Made by a program: the position numbers and the translations under genes. A DNA stretch of 64,000 nucleotides from Verrucomicrobiaceae bacterium (GTDB lineage: Bacteria > Verrucomicrobiota > Verrucomicrobiia > Verrucomicrobiales > Verrucomicrobiaceae), in contig JAEUHM010000003.1 of assembly GCA_016795485.1 (NCBI GenBank), positions 62,001 to 126,000 on the forward strand, given 5' to 3'. This document shows, piece by piece, positions 1 through 9,059 of this stretch (within the stretch, counting starts at the first letter, position 1; each line of letters begins with the position of its first letter). Below the pieces are notes generated by a model. It did no database searches. It saw only the letters and a list, made by a program, of their open reading frames with translations, and had not been told where the DNA came from.

Positions 1-384
1 TCAGGGAAGGGGACTTGCATCGCCTGCCATCGTATAGGTGACAAAGGGCGCGCGATTGGACCAGATTTGACCCACATCGGTGCGATAAGGAACGAGCGTG
101 ACTTGCTCGAAAGCATTCTGTTTCCCAGCAACACACTCGCGCGGGACTACGAAGCGCATTTGATCGAGACGACCAAGGGCGAGAGCATCCTCGGGGTAGT
201 GAAGAGCCACACCGCAGAGGGTTTGCTCGTCTGTGATGCTGCTGGAATGGAGAGGAACGTTCCCCACGAGACGATCACGGCCGACACGACATTGACCACG
301 AGCTTGATGCCGATGGGGCTGGATCAGGTGATGCCAGAGGGTGAACTTCTTCAGTTGGTGGCTTATCTCAGAAGCCTGAAGTAG
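1..384 (+). CDS. PVC-type heme-binding domain protein, C-terminal fragment
   Basis: Only the last 127 residues are inside the window; the reading frame is open to base 1, so the start lies to the left. Residues 6-10 of the visible part form a c-type heme motif (CIACH), followed by the GPDL segment that supplies a typical downstream context, then the conserved block of the TIGR02603 PVC heme-binding domain (ILFPSNTL, YE, ETTKGE...LGVV, MP.GLDQVMP, LVAYLRSLK). A very similar C-terminal domain ends the gene at 46487-48838, which suggests this is the tail of a TIGR02604-type membrane-bound dehydrogenase or a related secreted protein. It precedes, on the same strand, another cytochrome-type gene (37 bp gap), so the two are probably co-transcribed. 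Substrate unknown. Confidence 0.85.
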   Translation, partial: SGKGTCIACHRIGDKGRAIGPDLTHIGAIRNERDLLESILFPSNTLARDYEAHLIETTKGESILGVVKSHTAEGLLVCDAAGMERNVPHETITADTTLTTSLMPMGLDQVMPEGELLQLVAYLRSLK

Positions 385-421
385 CGCAAGCCGCAGGCGA
401 CTGGCTGCGTTCTAGTCCCCC

Positions 422-3400
422 GTGATCTTGTTTCGAACGTTCGTCCTCATTCTGCCTACTGCACTGCTCGCCCAGGATGGGAGGGTTGAGTTTTTTGAGA
501 AGAAGATTCGGCCAGTGCTGGCCCAGGAGTGCTACGAGTGTCACTCGGCTGCTGGGAAGCAGAAGGGCGGCCTCCTTCTCGACTCCCGTCCCGGCTGGCA
601 GGCTGGGGGCGACAGTGGCGAGGCTATCCTGCCCGGTAATGCGAGTGCCAGTCTGCTCATGCAGACCATCCGTCACACCCATGAAGACCTGAAGATGCCG
701 AAGAACGGAGCACAACTGGATCCAGTTGTGCTAGGGGACTTTGAACGATGGATCAACGAAGGAGCCGTTGATCCGCGCGACCAACCGCCCTCAGCAGAGG
801 AAGTGACACGCGACACGGACTGGAAGGCGGTGCTGGAACGGCGCAAACAGTGGTGGGCATTTCAACCGCCGAAGGTGAGTCGTTCAGATGGTCTTTCGAT
901 GGATCACTTCGTGAATGAGAAGCTGGCTGAGAAGGGGCTTCAAGCAGCACCGCGCGCTGATGATGGCACGCTCATGCGGCGCTTCCATTACGTGCTAACA
1001 GGTTTGCCACCGTCAGTCGAGGAATCTGAGGCTTACCTCGAAGCCTGCAAAACCGATAGGCAACGGGCAACTCGGGATCTTGTAGACCGATTGCTCGAAT
1101 CGCCTCGATTTGGTGAGAAGTGGGCGAGGCACTGGATGGATTGGGTGCGCTATGCGGAAAGTTATGGAAGTGAGGGCGACCCACCCATTCCGTATGCTTG
1201 GAGATACCGGGATTACCTCATCCGAGCCTTCAATGCGGATGTCCCGTATCCACAGATGGTGAGAGAGGCGATTGCAGGTGATGTGCTGCCCAATCCTCGC
1301 ATCAATACGGAACTCAACATCAACGAGTCGGCTATCGGCATCGCGCAGTTGCGTATGGTGCTTCATGGCTTTTCTCCCACCGACTCGTTAGACGAGATGG
1401 TGACGTTTACCGACAATCAGATCGACACGGTGTCCAAGACCTTTCAGGCAATGACACTAAGCTGTGCGCGCTGCCACAATCATAAGTTCGATGCCCTGGG
1501 CCAAGCCGACTTCTACGCATGGTTTGGCGTCTTCAGCAGCACGCATCCTGGGGTGCTGGATGTTAATCTCCCGCAGCAAGAGGTGCGAGCCAAGCTGGTA
1601 AGCATCAAGGAGCAGATTCGTTCAGAGATAGGAAAAAGCTGGTTAAGTGCTGCAAAAACACTGCCAAAGACGCCCGCAAAAGACGCCAGCATGGGTTCTG
1701 TGACCCAGGAGACGTGGTGTCATCCAAAAGCACGCGCGGGAGACTTCTCGGTGGCATTGGAAGGAGACCGGATCATCCAAAGAGTCTATCCGGCAGGGAT
1801 GGTCAGCGACTTGATCACGGATCGGGAGCGAGTCGTGACCATCTCACCGACTCAGAAGTGTGAAGGAGGAACCCTGTGGGTGCGGTGTGCTGGCGGTGGC
1901 GGTGCTCGTGTGCGCTACATTGTGCAGAACTATCCGCGCACCGGAACCATCCACAAAGCAATCGATCTCAGTAAGCCAGAGGACAGTAAGTTCCGCTGGC
2001 GCAAGCTGGACCTCGAGTACTGGAAGGGCGATGACATCTTCATCGAGTGTGGCACAGCAGCGGATCGGCCCGCTGAAGCGCAGCTAGACGCAAGATCATG
2101 GTTTGCGATATCGGACGTCAGATTCGTGCAAGGCGACTCCGTTCCTGCCGATCCTGAGATTGGCGGTGATCCTGTGTTAGCCGTTCAAAGCTGGCTGAAT
2201 GGCGATGTGACGAGCGAACAGGCAACATTGATCCAACTTCTCTTGGAACAAGGAAAGCTGCCGAATGGCGTGGAGGGCAACCTGGGTCGTTTAGTCGAGC
2301 AGTATCGTGCTGCGGAACGGTCTCTGAGACCACCCACACGTGTGCCTGGTGTCCTTGAAGACAATGGTCGTGATGCGCTGTTGTTTACTCAAGGGGATCA
2401 CAAACGCCCCGCTCAGCCGGTAGCGCGTGGATTTCTTGAAGCCATCGATCCAAAGCCATTCGCCACTAAAGGCACTGGTCGTTTGGAGTTGGCCAACGCG
2501 ATCAACCATCCGAACAACCCACTGACGAACCGCGTGATCGTGAATCGTCTTTGGCATCACGTGTTTGGCCAAGGATTAGTAAGCACCGTGGATAACTTTG
2601 GCAGACTTGGAAAGCTTCCCACACACCCGGAGCTGCTTGATTGGCTTGCGCTAGAGTTTCAGAAGTCAGGCGGCTCAATGAAGCAGATGATTCGACGGAT
2701 GGTGCTCACGGACGCCTTTGCCCGTGCAGCAGGCCGGACCGATAAGGATCCTGACAACCTCTATCTGAGTGCATGGAAGGTGAGGCGTCTTGAGGCAGAG
2801 GCCGTTCGAGACACCATGCTTGCCTTGAGTGGTCAGCTTGAGCATGGCTCTCCGGGAGAGGCTGTGTCTGGCGACTCACCAAGACGCAGTGTTTACGTTC
2901 AAGTCATCAGGAATCGACTTGATCCACTGCTCAGCGTCTTCGATGCGCCCGTGCCTTCAGCGACTCGCGGCAGCAGGGATGCCACCAATGTGCCAGCACA
3001 GGCTCTGGCGCTGATGAACGATGTCGGAGTCAAGGACTGGGCGCGCAGTTGGGCTTCACGGGTTTTGGCTGACAAGAGTTGTTCAACCGCAGAGATGCGC
3101 GTTGCTCGCATGTTGAATGAGCTAACGGGCCGCTCTCCCTCTGCGAGTGAGAAGTCTGGAGCACTTGCTCTCGTGACGACAGCAGAAACGGAGCGACAAA
3201 CTCAAGCGGCGACTTTGGACAAGCTAAAGGCCGAGCAATCAAGGCTTTCTCAGGAAGTAACAAGGATCATGGTCCCTGCCCGCACTAAGCTACTCGCTGC
3301 GAGGTCACCAGCAGCTGTCATAGCCGATGCGCCTGAGCCGTTTGCGGAGTGGGATTTCGAGGAGAATGCGAATGATCGCTCTGGGAAACTGCCGCTTAAG

Positions 3401-4150
3401 CTTCACGGCGGTGCCAGAGTGGATGGTGGTGCTCTGATCTTGGATGGTAACGCTTCCTTTGCCCAAAGTGTTCCGCTCCCGCAAACGATAGGCGCAAAGA
3501 CGTTTGAAGCTTGGGTGCAACTCGACAGCCTCGACCAACAGGGCGGTGGCGTGATGACTTTGCAGGATCGGCGGGGTGAAGTTTTTGATTCCTTGGTCTA
3601 TGCCGAGAAGGAACGCGGCTGCTGGGTGGCTGGGAGTGACCACTTCCGGCGCTCAGAGCTGTTTGGCGGTCAGGCAGAAACCGAAGCAAAAGGGCGAGCC
3701 GTGCACGTGGCCATCGTTTGGACCAATACTGGCAAGACGACCGGCTTTAGGGACGGAGTCATGTATGGGAGGCCTTTTAATGCAAGTGCGCGAGTCGACT
3801 TCAAGGCTGGCGAGAGCGAGTTGCTCCTGGGCTGCCGCCACGGTAGCCCATCGGGCAATCGCTTGCTCAAGGGGCGCATTTTGCGCGCCCGTCTTTATGA
3901 TCGTGCACTGAGTGCTCAAGAGATCAGCCGCAGCAGCAAGGTGGAGCAGTCAAATGTTAGCGACAAAGACGTAATCAATGCGCTTTCGCCAGTAGACCAG
4001 TCGCGGATTGCTTCACTGCAAAAGCAAATCGATGACCTGGAGCGTCAGCTTACCTCCATGCGCGCGACTGCCATCAGCAGCGAGCTCGACTCCTGGGCAG
4101 CGCTAGCGCAATCTTTGTTCAGCTTGAAGCAGATGATTTATCTGAAGTAG
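422..4150 (+). CDS. PSD1/DUF1549-DUF1553 planctomycete-type cytochrome c protein with LamG-like domain
   Basis: A 1242-residue exported protein beginning at GTG, with a short signal peptide (about residues 1-17). Domains in order: planctomycete cytochrome c domain with CYECH at 37-41; DUF1549 from about 155 to 365, containing a second heme-like motif CARCH at 348-352; a middle region with a carbohydrate-binding-like fold (about 430-570); DUF1553 from about 680 to 950 (NPLTNRVIVNRLWHH, FGRLG, HPELLDWLA); a coiled-coil stretch near 920-960; and a concanavalin/LamG-like domain (EWDFEEN..., TFEAWVQLD) near the C-terminus. Such proteins are abundant in Planctomycetes and Verrucomicrobia and are thought to be extracytoplasmic electron-transfer or polysaccharide-related proteins; no reaction is established. 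The LamG insert suggests glycan binding (inference). Confidence 0.9.
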   Translation: MILFRTFVLILPTALLAQDGRVEFFEKKIRPVLAQECYECHSAAGKQKGGLLLDSRPGWQAGGDSGEAILPGNASASLLMQTIRHTHEDLKMPKNGAQLDPVVLGDFERWINEGAVDPRDQPPSAEEVTRDTDWKAVLERRKQWWAFQPPKVSRSDGLSMDHFVNEKLAEKGLQAAPRADDGTLMRRFHYVLTGLPPSVEESEAYLEACKTDRQRATRDLVDRLLESPRFGEKWARHWMDWVRYAESYGSEGDPPIPYAWRYRDYLIRAFNADVPYPQMVREAIAGDVLPNPRINTELNINESAIGIAQLRMVLHGFSPTDSLDEMVTFTDNQIDTVSKTFQAMTLSCARCHNHKFDALGQADFYAWFGVFSSTHPGVLDVNLPQQEVRAKLVSIKEQIRSEIGKSWLSAAKTLPKTPAKDASMGSVTQETWCHPKARAGDFSVALEGDRIIQRVYPAGMVSDLITDRERVVTISPTQKCEGGTLWVRCAGGGGARVRYIVQNYPRTGTIHKAIDLSKPEDSKFRWRKLDLEYWKGDDIFIECGTAADRPAEAQLDARSWFAISDVRFVQGDSVPADPEIGGDPVLAVQSWLNGDVTSEQATLIQLLLEQGKLPNGVEGNLGRLVEQYRAAERSLRPPTRVPGVLEDNGRDALLFTQGDHKRPAQPVARGFLEAIDPKPFATKGTGRLELANAINHPNNPLTNRVIVNRLWHHVFGQGLVSTVDNFGRLGKLPTHPELLDWLALEFQKSGGSMKQMIRRMVLTDAFARAAGRTDKDPDNLYLSAWKVRRLEAEAVRDTMLALSGQLEHGSPGEAVSGDSPRRSVYVQVIRNRLDPLLSVFDAPVPSATRGSRDATNVPAQALALMNDVGVKDWARSWASRVLADKSCSTAEMRVARMLNELTGRSPSASEKSGALALVTTAETERQTQAATLDKLKAEQSRLSQEVTRIMVPARTKLLAARSPAAVIADAPEPFAEWDFEENANDRSGKLPLKLHGGARVDGGALILDGNASFAQSVPLPQTIGAKTFEAWVQLDSLDQQGGGVMTLQDRRGEVFDSLVYAEKERGCWVAGSDHFRRSELFGGQAETEAKGRAVHVAIVWTNTGKTTGFRDGVMYGRPFNASARVDFKAGESELLLGCRHGSPSGNRLLKGRILRARLYDRALSAQEISRSSKVEQSNVSDKDVINALSPVDQSRIASLQKQIDDLERQLTSMRATAISSELDSWAALAQSLFSLKQMIYLK

Positions 4151-4168
4151 CACAAGGAGACTTGAGCC

Positions 4169-4765
4169 CTACTTGACCAGCGGCACCGATTGTCCTTCAG
4201 CATTAGTGATGGTGGCTCCCGTGTTGAGACGGCTGAGCTCACGATCAACTTCATAGGCCGTTTTTGAGACCTTAACATTATCCCCGTCTACTCTGCCAAA
4301 AGCGACAACCGAGCGGTTCTGACCTGCAACCATCGGCAAAGCAAGCTCGGTGCCGAGACGATCAAGAAGCGATTTCTTTGCCTCCGAAAGGGTGATCTTG
4401 CGGGCAGGACGACGTTGCTTGCGGGCAAGTTGATTCTCAGCCTGCTGCAATGTTTCCCGTTCCACGGCTACGAGCCCTTCGAGCACACGACTGAGCCTCT
4501 CTTCGAGATCAGCGAGTTCAAACTCGTCGAGTTCGCGGAACTTTGCGATGACACGGGCTGAATCCGCCAACTCACCAATGCTCAGCGGCCGATCTGAAGT
4601 GATGGTGTAGACAGGGCCAGTATCTTGTTGAGGCGTCTGGGCGCAACCTACGGCTAGGACGCCAACGGCTGCTACTGCAAGTCGGGAAATGGTCGGTTTT
4701 GTGTGGATGGGGGCATCTGTAGCTTGTCGATTTTCGCGCTCAATGGTAAAACGAAGCCGATGCAC
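4169..4765 (-). CDS. putative lipoprotein, unknown function
   Basis: A 198-residue protein with a lipobox (AVGC) at about residues 38-41 after a short hydrophobic run, so it is probably a lipoprotein. The mature part is rich in charged residues, with a probable helical segment (about 75-135) containing leucine-spaced Glu/Arg, then a Lys/Arg-rich patch. I do not recognise a family. The only in-frame ATG/GTG/TTG is a GTG at 4765-4763, which makes the N-region before the hydrophobic stretch unusually long (about 28 residues) and makes its start overlap head-to-head with the start of the beta-barrel gene at 4760. A non-standard start further in (an ATT codon exists) cannot be excluded. Confidence 0.6.
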   Translation of the reverse strand: MHRLRFTIERENRQATDAPIHTKPTISRLAVAAVGVLAVGCAQTPQQDTGPVYTITSDRPLSIGELADSARVIAKFRELDEFELADLEERLSRVLEGLVAVERETLQQAENQLARKQRRPARKITLSEAKKSLLDRLGTELALPMVAGQNRSVVAFGRVDGDNVKVSKTAYEVDRELSRLNTGATITNAEGQSVPLVK

Positions 4766-5704
4766 CTCTCCCAGCTCGGCCTTCCGGCCCTGATCCTTGT
4801 TTCAAGTCTTGCTCTCTCCCGCGCTCAAGATGCCCCTAACCAGGGTGAGATCGCGCGTGAGGCGCTCACCAACTCCGGTGATCGGACCACTTCAGCGCTT
4901 GGCGCTTCACGGCCAACCGCCGGGACAGTGTTGAAGGCGCCTGATCCGAATGGCGAGTTTGGAGACCAAGTTGTGGTAAGAAGTCGCGCCGCATTTGATC
5001 CGTGGAGGGTTGAGGTCGATGTGCAGGGCTTCTTTACAGACAATGTCGCACTCGCACCTACTGAGGTAGAAGACTTTTTTCTCCGAACAGGTGCCAACGT
5101 GAGGTATTTGAACCGCATCGCGTCTGACTGGACAGCGGAGTTTGGATTGGGCCAGGAGTTCATTCGCTACGATCGGTTTTCCTCGCTGAACTTTGATAAA
5201 ACCAATCTCAACGTAGGTATCGCGACTCGTCTCAGCTTCTTGGGTGGTGCCACGGCACTCGTACGCTACGACTTCGACAATCTCACCGAAGAAGGTTTTG
5301 GAGACAGCATCTTTACGAGCCACGCTATCACTGTGGGGCTCATTAAGTCCTGGAAGATCGGAGATGCCCACAAGTTCACGCTTGGGGCCATTTCAGAGCC
5401 GGACTTGGCCGTTGATCCGGATATTTCGGTGCGCCATGAACATGGGCTTCATGTGGGTTACTCGGTGAAATTGACTGAGAAGTTGACCGCCCGCCTTCTC
5501 GGTCGTGGCGGCTATCAAGTCAGTCCTAACTCAGGCAGGGAGGACTGGCGTTACCAAGCACGGGCAAGCTTGCTCTATGAGTTCACCGAAATGCTAAGTG
5601 TAGGAGCCTCAACAGCCTTTACCTGGAACCTGTCCAATCAAGACCGCTACGACTACAACAACCTCCTCGCAGGAGCTTACGTAAACCTTCAATATCGCTT
5701 CTGA
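4760..5704 (+). CDS. outer-membrane beta-barrel family protein
   Basis: Starting at ATG 4760, the 314-residue product begins with a clean signal peptide (MHLSQLGLPALILVSSLALS, cleavage near ALSRAQ). The mature protein consists of alternating hydrophobic/polar strands and ends in YRF, the aromatic C-terminal residue typical of outer-membrane barrels recognised by BamA. An upstream GTG at 4703 would add 19 residues in front of the signal peptide and is rejected. The next gene, a FecR-domain protein, begins 5 bp downstream, so the two are almost certainly co-transcribed. In Verrucomicrobia such barrel proteins next to FecR proteins are common, but their role (pore, assembly or adhesion) is unknown. 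Confidence 0.75.
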   Translation: MHLSQLGLPALILVSSLALSRAQDAPNQGEIAREALTNSGDRTTSALGASRPTAGTVLKAPDPNGEFGDQVVVRSRAAFDPWRVEVDVQGFFTDNVALAPTEVEDFFLRTGANVRYLNRIASDWTAEFGLGQEFIRYDRFSSLNFDKTNLNVGIATRLSFLGGATALVRYDFDNLTEEGFGDSIFTSHAITVGLIKSWKIGDAHKFTLGAISEPDLAVDPDISVRHEHGLHVGYSVKLTEKLTARLLGRGGYQVSPNSGREDWRYQARASLLYEFTEMLSVGASTAFTWNLSNQDRYDYNNLLAGAYVNLQYRF

Positions 5705-5709
5705 TTCAG

Positions 5710-6624
5710 ATGAAGACGAATCTCTTTCTTATCGCATGGATTGCCATGTCATCGTTTGCGGCCCATGGCGCTGCAGTCATTAAGAGCACTCGCGGCCAGA
5801 CTAACGTCAAGGCACAAACGGCGCTGGTCGACGGCGCAATGGTCATGACTGCGGCCAAAAGCAGCGCTGAACTCGCTCTAACCAATGGGGTGGTGCGCAC
5901 TGGGTCGACGACGATGCTTCGAGACGATGGCAAGGATCGAGTCACCCTGCAAAAAGGCCTCGCTGTCGTTGCCTCCAGGCCGCGTTTCTTCCGTCCTTCT
6001 CTTCAAGTGACGACGGACAAACACCTGATCAAGGTAAAGGGCACGGCACAGATCTACAATGAGCCAGGCAAGGCACTCAGGATTGTCGTCATTGAAGGAA
6101 GTCTGTCTATTGCGCTACAATCTCTTTCCCGTGAGCGCGTGACTCTTCGTGCTGGTCAAGTTCTTGTCGTTGATCCGGTCGAGAGCGCGATCCCTGAACC
6201 GCTTGAAGTCGATTTGGATCGACTGATTGAATCCGCTCACTTGCTGTCGGCGCGCGGCCTCGAGTCGCTGCCAACTCAGGATCTTGTAAGCCGAGCGGTC
6301 GAAGCACAGGAGCGCGAGCAACGTTCCATGGACCGAGGAGAGGGTAGGGGAAGTGGGCCAACGGATGATTCTGGAGCGTTCGGTGCTTCGGGTGATCCAG
6401 CAGAAGATCGCACCGAGGAAGTCGTTCATCGCGAACTCGCAGACGAGATCGACGACCTGGATGGCGATGGTGAACCTGATGATGACTTCATGGATGACCT
6501 CGACGGCGAAGATGATGATGACTTGGACGACGACGATGGCGAAGATGAAGACGCCGATCCGGGTGATGACGATGCTCCTGAGGATGACGGGCCACCAGCG
6601 GACGATGGTGCTCCCACTGAATAA
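5710..6624 (+). CDS. secreted FecR-domain protein with Asp-rich C-terminal tail
   Basis: A 304-residue protein with a signal peptide (about residues 1-20, cut near AAHGA) and a FecR domain spanning about 22-150 (RGQTNVKA, LTNGVVRTGSTT, LITTDK-like VTTDKHLIKVKGT, VVIEGSL, LRAGQVLVV). The last 60 residues are extremely acidic, with DxDGDG-like patches around 250-260 resembling Ca2+-binding loops, followed by an Asp/Glu/Pro tail. It has no transmembrane anchor of the sigma-regulator FecR type, so it is likely a free periplasmic or surface protein rather than an anti-sigma signal transducer. It follows the beta-barrel gene by 5 bp and converges with the kinase gene at 6632. Confidence 0.75.
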   Translation: MKTNLFLIAWIAMSSFAAHGAAVIKSTRGQTNVKAQTALVDGAMVMTAAKSSAELALTNGVVRTGSTTMLRDDGKDRVTLQKGLAVVASRPRFFRPSLQVTTDKHLIKVKGTAQIYNEPGKALRIVVIEGSLSIALQSLSRERVTLRAGQVLVVDPVESAIPEPLEVDLDRLIESAHLLSARGLESLPTQDLVSRAVEAQEREQRSMDRGEGRGSGPTDDSGAFGASGDPAEDRTEEVVHRELADEIDDLDGDGEPDDDFMDDLDGEDDDDLDDDDGEDEDADPGDDDAPEDDGPPADDGAPTE

Positions 6625-6631
6625 ACAGCGG

Positions 6632-9055
6632 TTACTTGGCCAGTTCAGCAGCGGTTCTCCGCCACTCAGCCGACTCCGGTGAGTCCGGCAGCAGTTTCAG
6701 CGTCTCCAGAGCTTCGGAGGCGCTCACCCTGGATTGATCTGGTTTCCTACTTCTGAGTAATGCAGCAGAAAGGCGCACCTGTGCGGCTGCGAGTTCTCGT
6801 TCGGTTCCTCGCATCGTTTTGAAGATGCTTATCGCCCTCGCAAACCCATCGGTGGATGCTGCGGCATCTCCCGCCATTTCATGTGATGCTGCTACGTGCA
6901 ACCAACCGAAGCCCAAGCCGAGCTTCCACTCGCGGTTTGCTGGATCGTGCTCGTGCAAGCGAGCAAAAAGCACCTGTTCTTGTTGGGCATGGGTCATGAT
7001 CACTGCGTGATCCGCTTTGGTCTTGAGAAGGGCTGCACAAAGTCTGCCATGAAGGGTGGCCATCGCGGCTTGCAAATGCCTGTCCTCGGCATGCAGAGGT
7101 TCCTCCGCCATTGCTGCTAAGCCTTCGTTGAACCGGGCAGATGCTGTAGCATAATCACCCGCAGATTCTGCCAGCGTTCCAAGTCTCTCGAGGTAGATGG
7201 CGCGTTTGCGATGAGACGTTTGGAGTCGCAGTCCAGCCTCGAAGTGTCTGCGGGCTTCATCGAAGTGCTGTTCTTTGAGTTCTAGATCTCCAAGGCGCTC
7301 ATGAGCAAGAGCCAAATCTTTTTCCCATGCCCCTTTTTCACCGGTGAGGTGGCCTAGAACCCTACTGGTTTCTTCATAGTGCTTTCGCGCTTCGGTAGTG
7401 CGCCCGAGTTGCTCGAGAGCAATCCCCAAACGCTCATGCGCGAGCGCGAGATCATGAAGTCTCGGAAGTTCTTTTGGTTCAGCGATGGCCCGCTCAGCAA
7501 TGAGTTTGAGCGATGCATCGAACTGAGCCAAAGCAGACTCTGTTTCCCCTAGTGACAGGAAGATATTGCCCCGGTTCTGATGCATGGCAGCGCGATTGCG
7601 GCGCTGTAGGTCGTTATCGCTGCTCTGCGGGAGTGACTGAAAATACGCTTCTGCACTGTCTGATACTCGCGCCAGTAAGCTCGTGAGTCCATGCGGCTCC
7701 AATTGATCCCGAAGATCATAAAGCATGTCAGCGATGAGTGTCTCTCCTCGCGCCCGTGCAGCATCAGCCACATTACGTGCGGTCGCTTCGGCAGTTCTGG
7801 CCTGGATAGCTTCGTCTCTTGCACGCTCGGCCTCTTGTCGCGACTTCACTGCGGCATCTCGTGAAAGAGATGCCTCTATCGCGCTTTTTTCAGCGGCGAC
7901 TTTAGCAGCGTCCGCCCGTGCGCGTTCCTCCGCCTCTCTCTTATAGGCACTCAGCGCCACAATGAGACCAGAAACAAGGCCCAAGAGCATCACTGAAGCG
8001 GCGGTCACTGCGATCCGGTGCCGTTTGAGCCATTTCTTCAGCAAGTAAAGGCCAGCCGGAGGCCTAGCTGTGATTGGTTCATCATGCAAAAACCGGTGCA
8101 AGTCATCTGCTAAGGCCGCAGCACTGGTATACCGGCGATTGGGGTCTTTCTCCATCGCCCGCTGGATAATCCAATCGAGTTCACCCTGGATCAGCGAGGA
8201 ATCGCACGTGACCGAGTTGTTCTGCTTTGCTCGCGTGCTGGCTAAGGGAGGGTCAACTTCAAGAATCTGTCGTGCAATCTCCTCAAAGTGGGCGCGCTTC
8301 ACCACATCATCAGGCAATGGCAGCTTCCCAGAGACCAACTCATAGAGAATCACCCCCAGCGTGTAGACGTCAGAGCGTGTATCAATGTCGTTTTGACCTC
8401 CCGTTGCTTGTTCGGGACTCATGTAGGGATATGTTCCTGATGGCCGCTCGCCGATTCTTGTCCGCATGGCATCTGATTCCGCCTCACCATCGCCACTCAG
8501 AACACGAGCGATGCCGAAGTCGATAATCTTTGGCACGGGCCGCCCATCAACCTCAGCAATGAGGATGTTGGAAGGCTTCAAATCACGATGAACAACTCCC
8601 TTTTGGTGGGCGTGCTGAACAGCTTCACAAATAGTCGTGAAGAGCTCCAATCGAGTGTCCAAATCCAATCCCTTCTCTTGGCAGTACGAAGTCAGTGGCT
8701 GCCCAGAGACGTACTCCATCACAAAGTAGGGGATCCCCTCTTCAGTGTTGCCTGCATCCAATAGAGTGGCGATGTGGGGATGCTGCATCCTCGCCAATGA
8801 CCTTCTTTCCTGATGAAATCGGTCAACGATGTCTCTGCGCGAGTGAAACCCTGTCCGAATCAACTTCAACGCAACTGTCCGCTTCACTGGCTGAAGTTGT
8901 TCTGCTCGGAACACGACTCCTAGGCCACCCTCGCCAACTTTCTGTCGGAGTTCATAGTTGCCCAACACATCACCCGCAGTCAGGCCATCATCAGACAAGC
9001 CGAGATCAAACAGCGCTTGGCCATCGTCCAACCATGAATGCGTAGTTTGATTCAT
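6632..9055 (-). CDS. Ser/Thr protein kinase (PknB-type) with TPR region
   Basis: An 807-residue Hanks-type kinase. The glycine loop GEGGLGVVF is at 41-49, the ATP-binding Lys at 64 (VALK), the catalytic loop HRDLKPSN at 156-163 and DFG at 179-181; all key residues are present, so it should be active. A single transmembrane helix lies at about 346-369, followed by a charged coiled-coil (about 370-440) and TPR repeats to the C-terminus (for example the EHERLG-type helices around 540-620). The kinase domain is therefore cytoplasmic and the TPR part probably outside the membrane. It follows the sigma factor gene by only 4 bp, so kinase and sigma factor are one operon; TPR partners are unknown. 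Confidence 0.93.
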   Translation of the reverse strand: MNQTTHSWLDDGQALFDLGLSDDGLTAGDVLGNYELRQKVGEGGLGVVFRAEQLQPVKRTVALKLIRTGFHSRRDIVDRFHQERRSLARMQHPHIATLLDAGNTEEGIPYFVMEYVSGQPLTSYCQEKGLDLDTRLELFTTICEAVQHAHQKGVVHRDLKPSNILIAEVDGRPVPKIIDFGIARVLSGDGEAESDAMRTRIGERPSGTYPYMSPEQATGGQNDIDTRSDVYTLGVILYELVSGKLPLPDDVVKRAHFEEIARQILEVDPPLASTRAKQNNSVTCDSSLIQGELDWIIQRAMEKDPNRRYTSAAALADDLHRFLHDEPITARPPAGLYLLKKWLKRHRIAVTAASVMLLGLVSGLIVALSAYKREAEERARADAAKVAAEKSAIEASLSRDAAVKSRQEAERARDEAIQARTAEATARNVADAARARGETLIADMLYDLRDQLEPHGLTSLLARVSDSAEAYFQSLPQSSDNDLQRRNRAAMHQNRGNIFLSLGETESALAQFDASLKLIAERAIAEPKELPRLHDLALAHERLGIALEQLGRTTEARKHYEETSRVLGHLTGEKGAWEKDLALAHERLGDLELKEQHFDEARRHFEAGLRLQTSHRKRAIYLERLGTLAESAGDYATASARFNEGLAAMAEEPLHAEDRHLQAAMATLHGRLCAALLKTKADHAVIMTHAQQEQVLFARLHEHDPANREWKLGLGFGWLHVAASHEMAGDAAASTDGFARAISIFKTMRGTERELAAAQVRLSAALLRSRKPDQSRVSASEALETLKLLPDSPESAEWRRTAAELAK

Positions 9056-9059
9056 TGTG

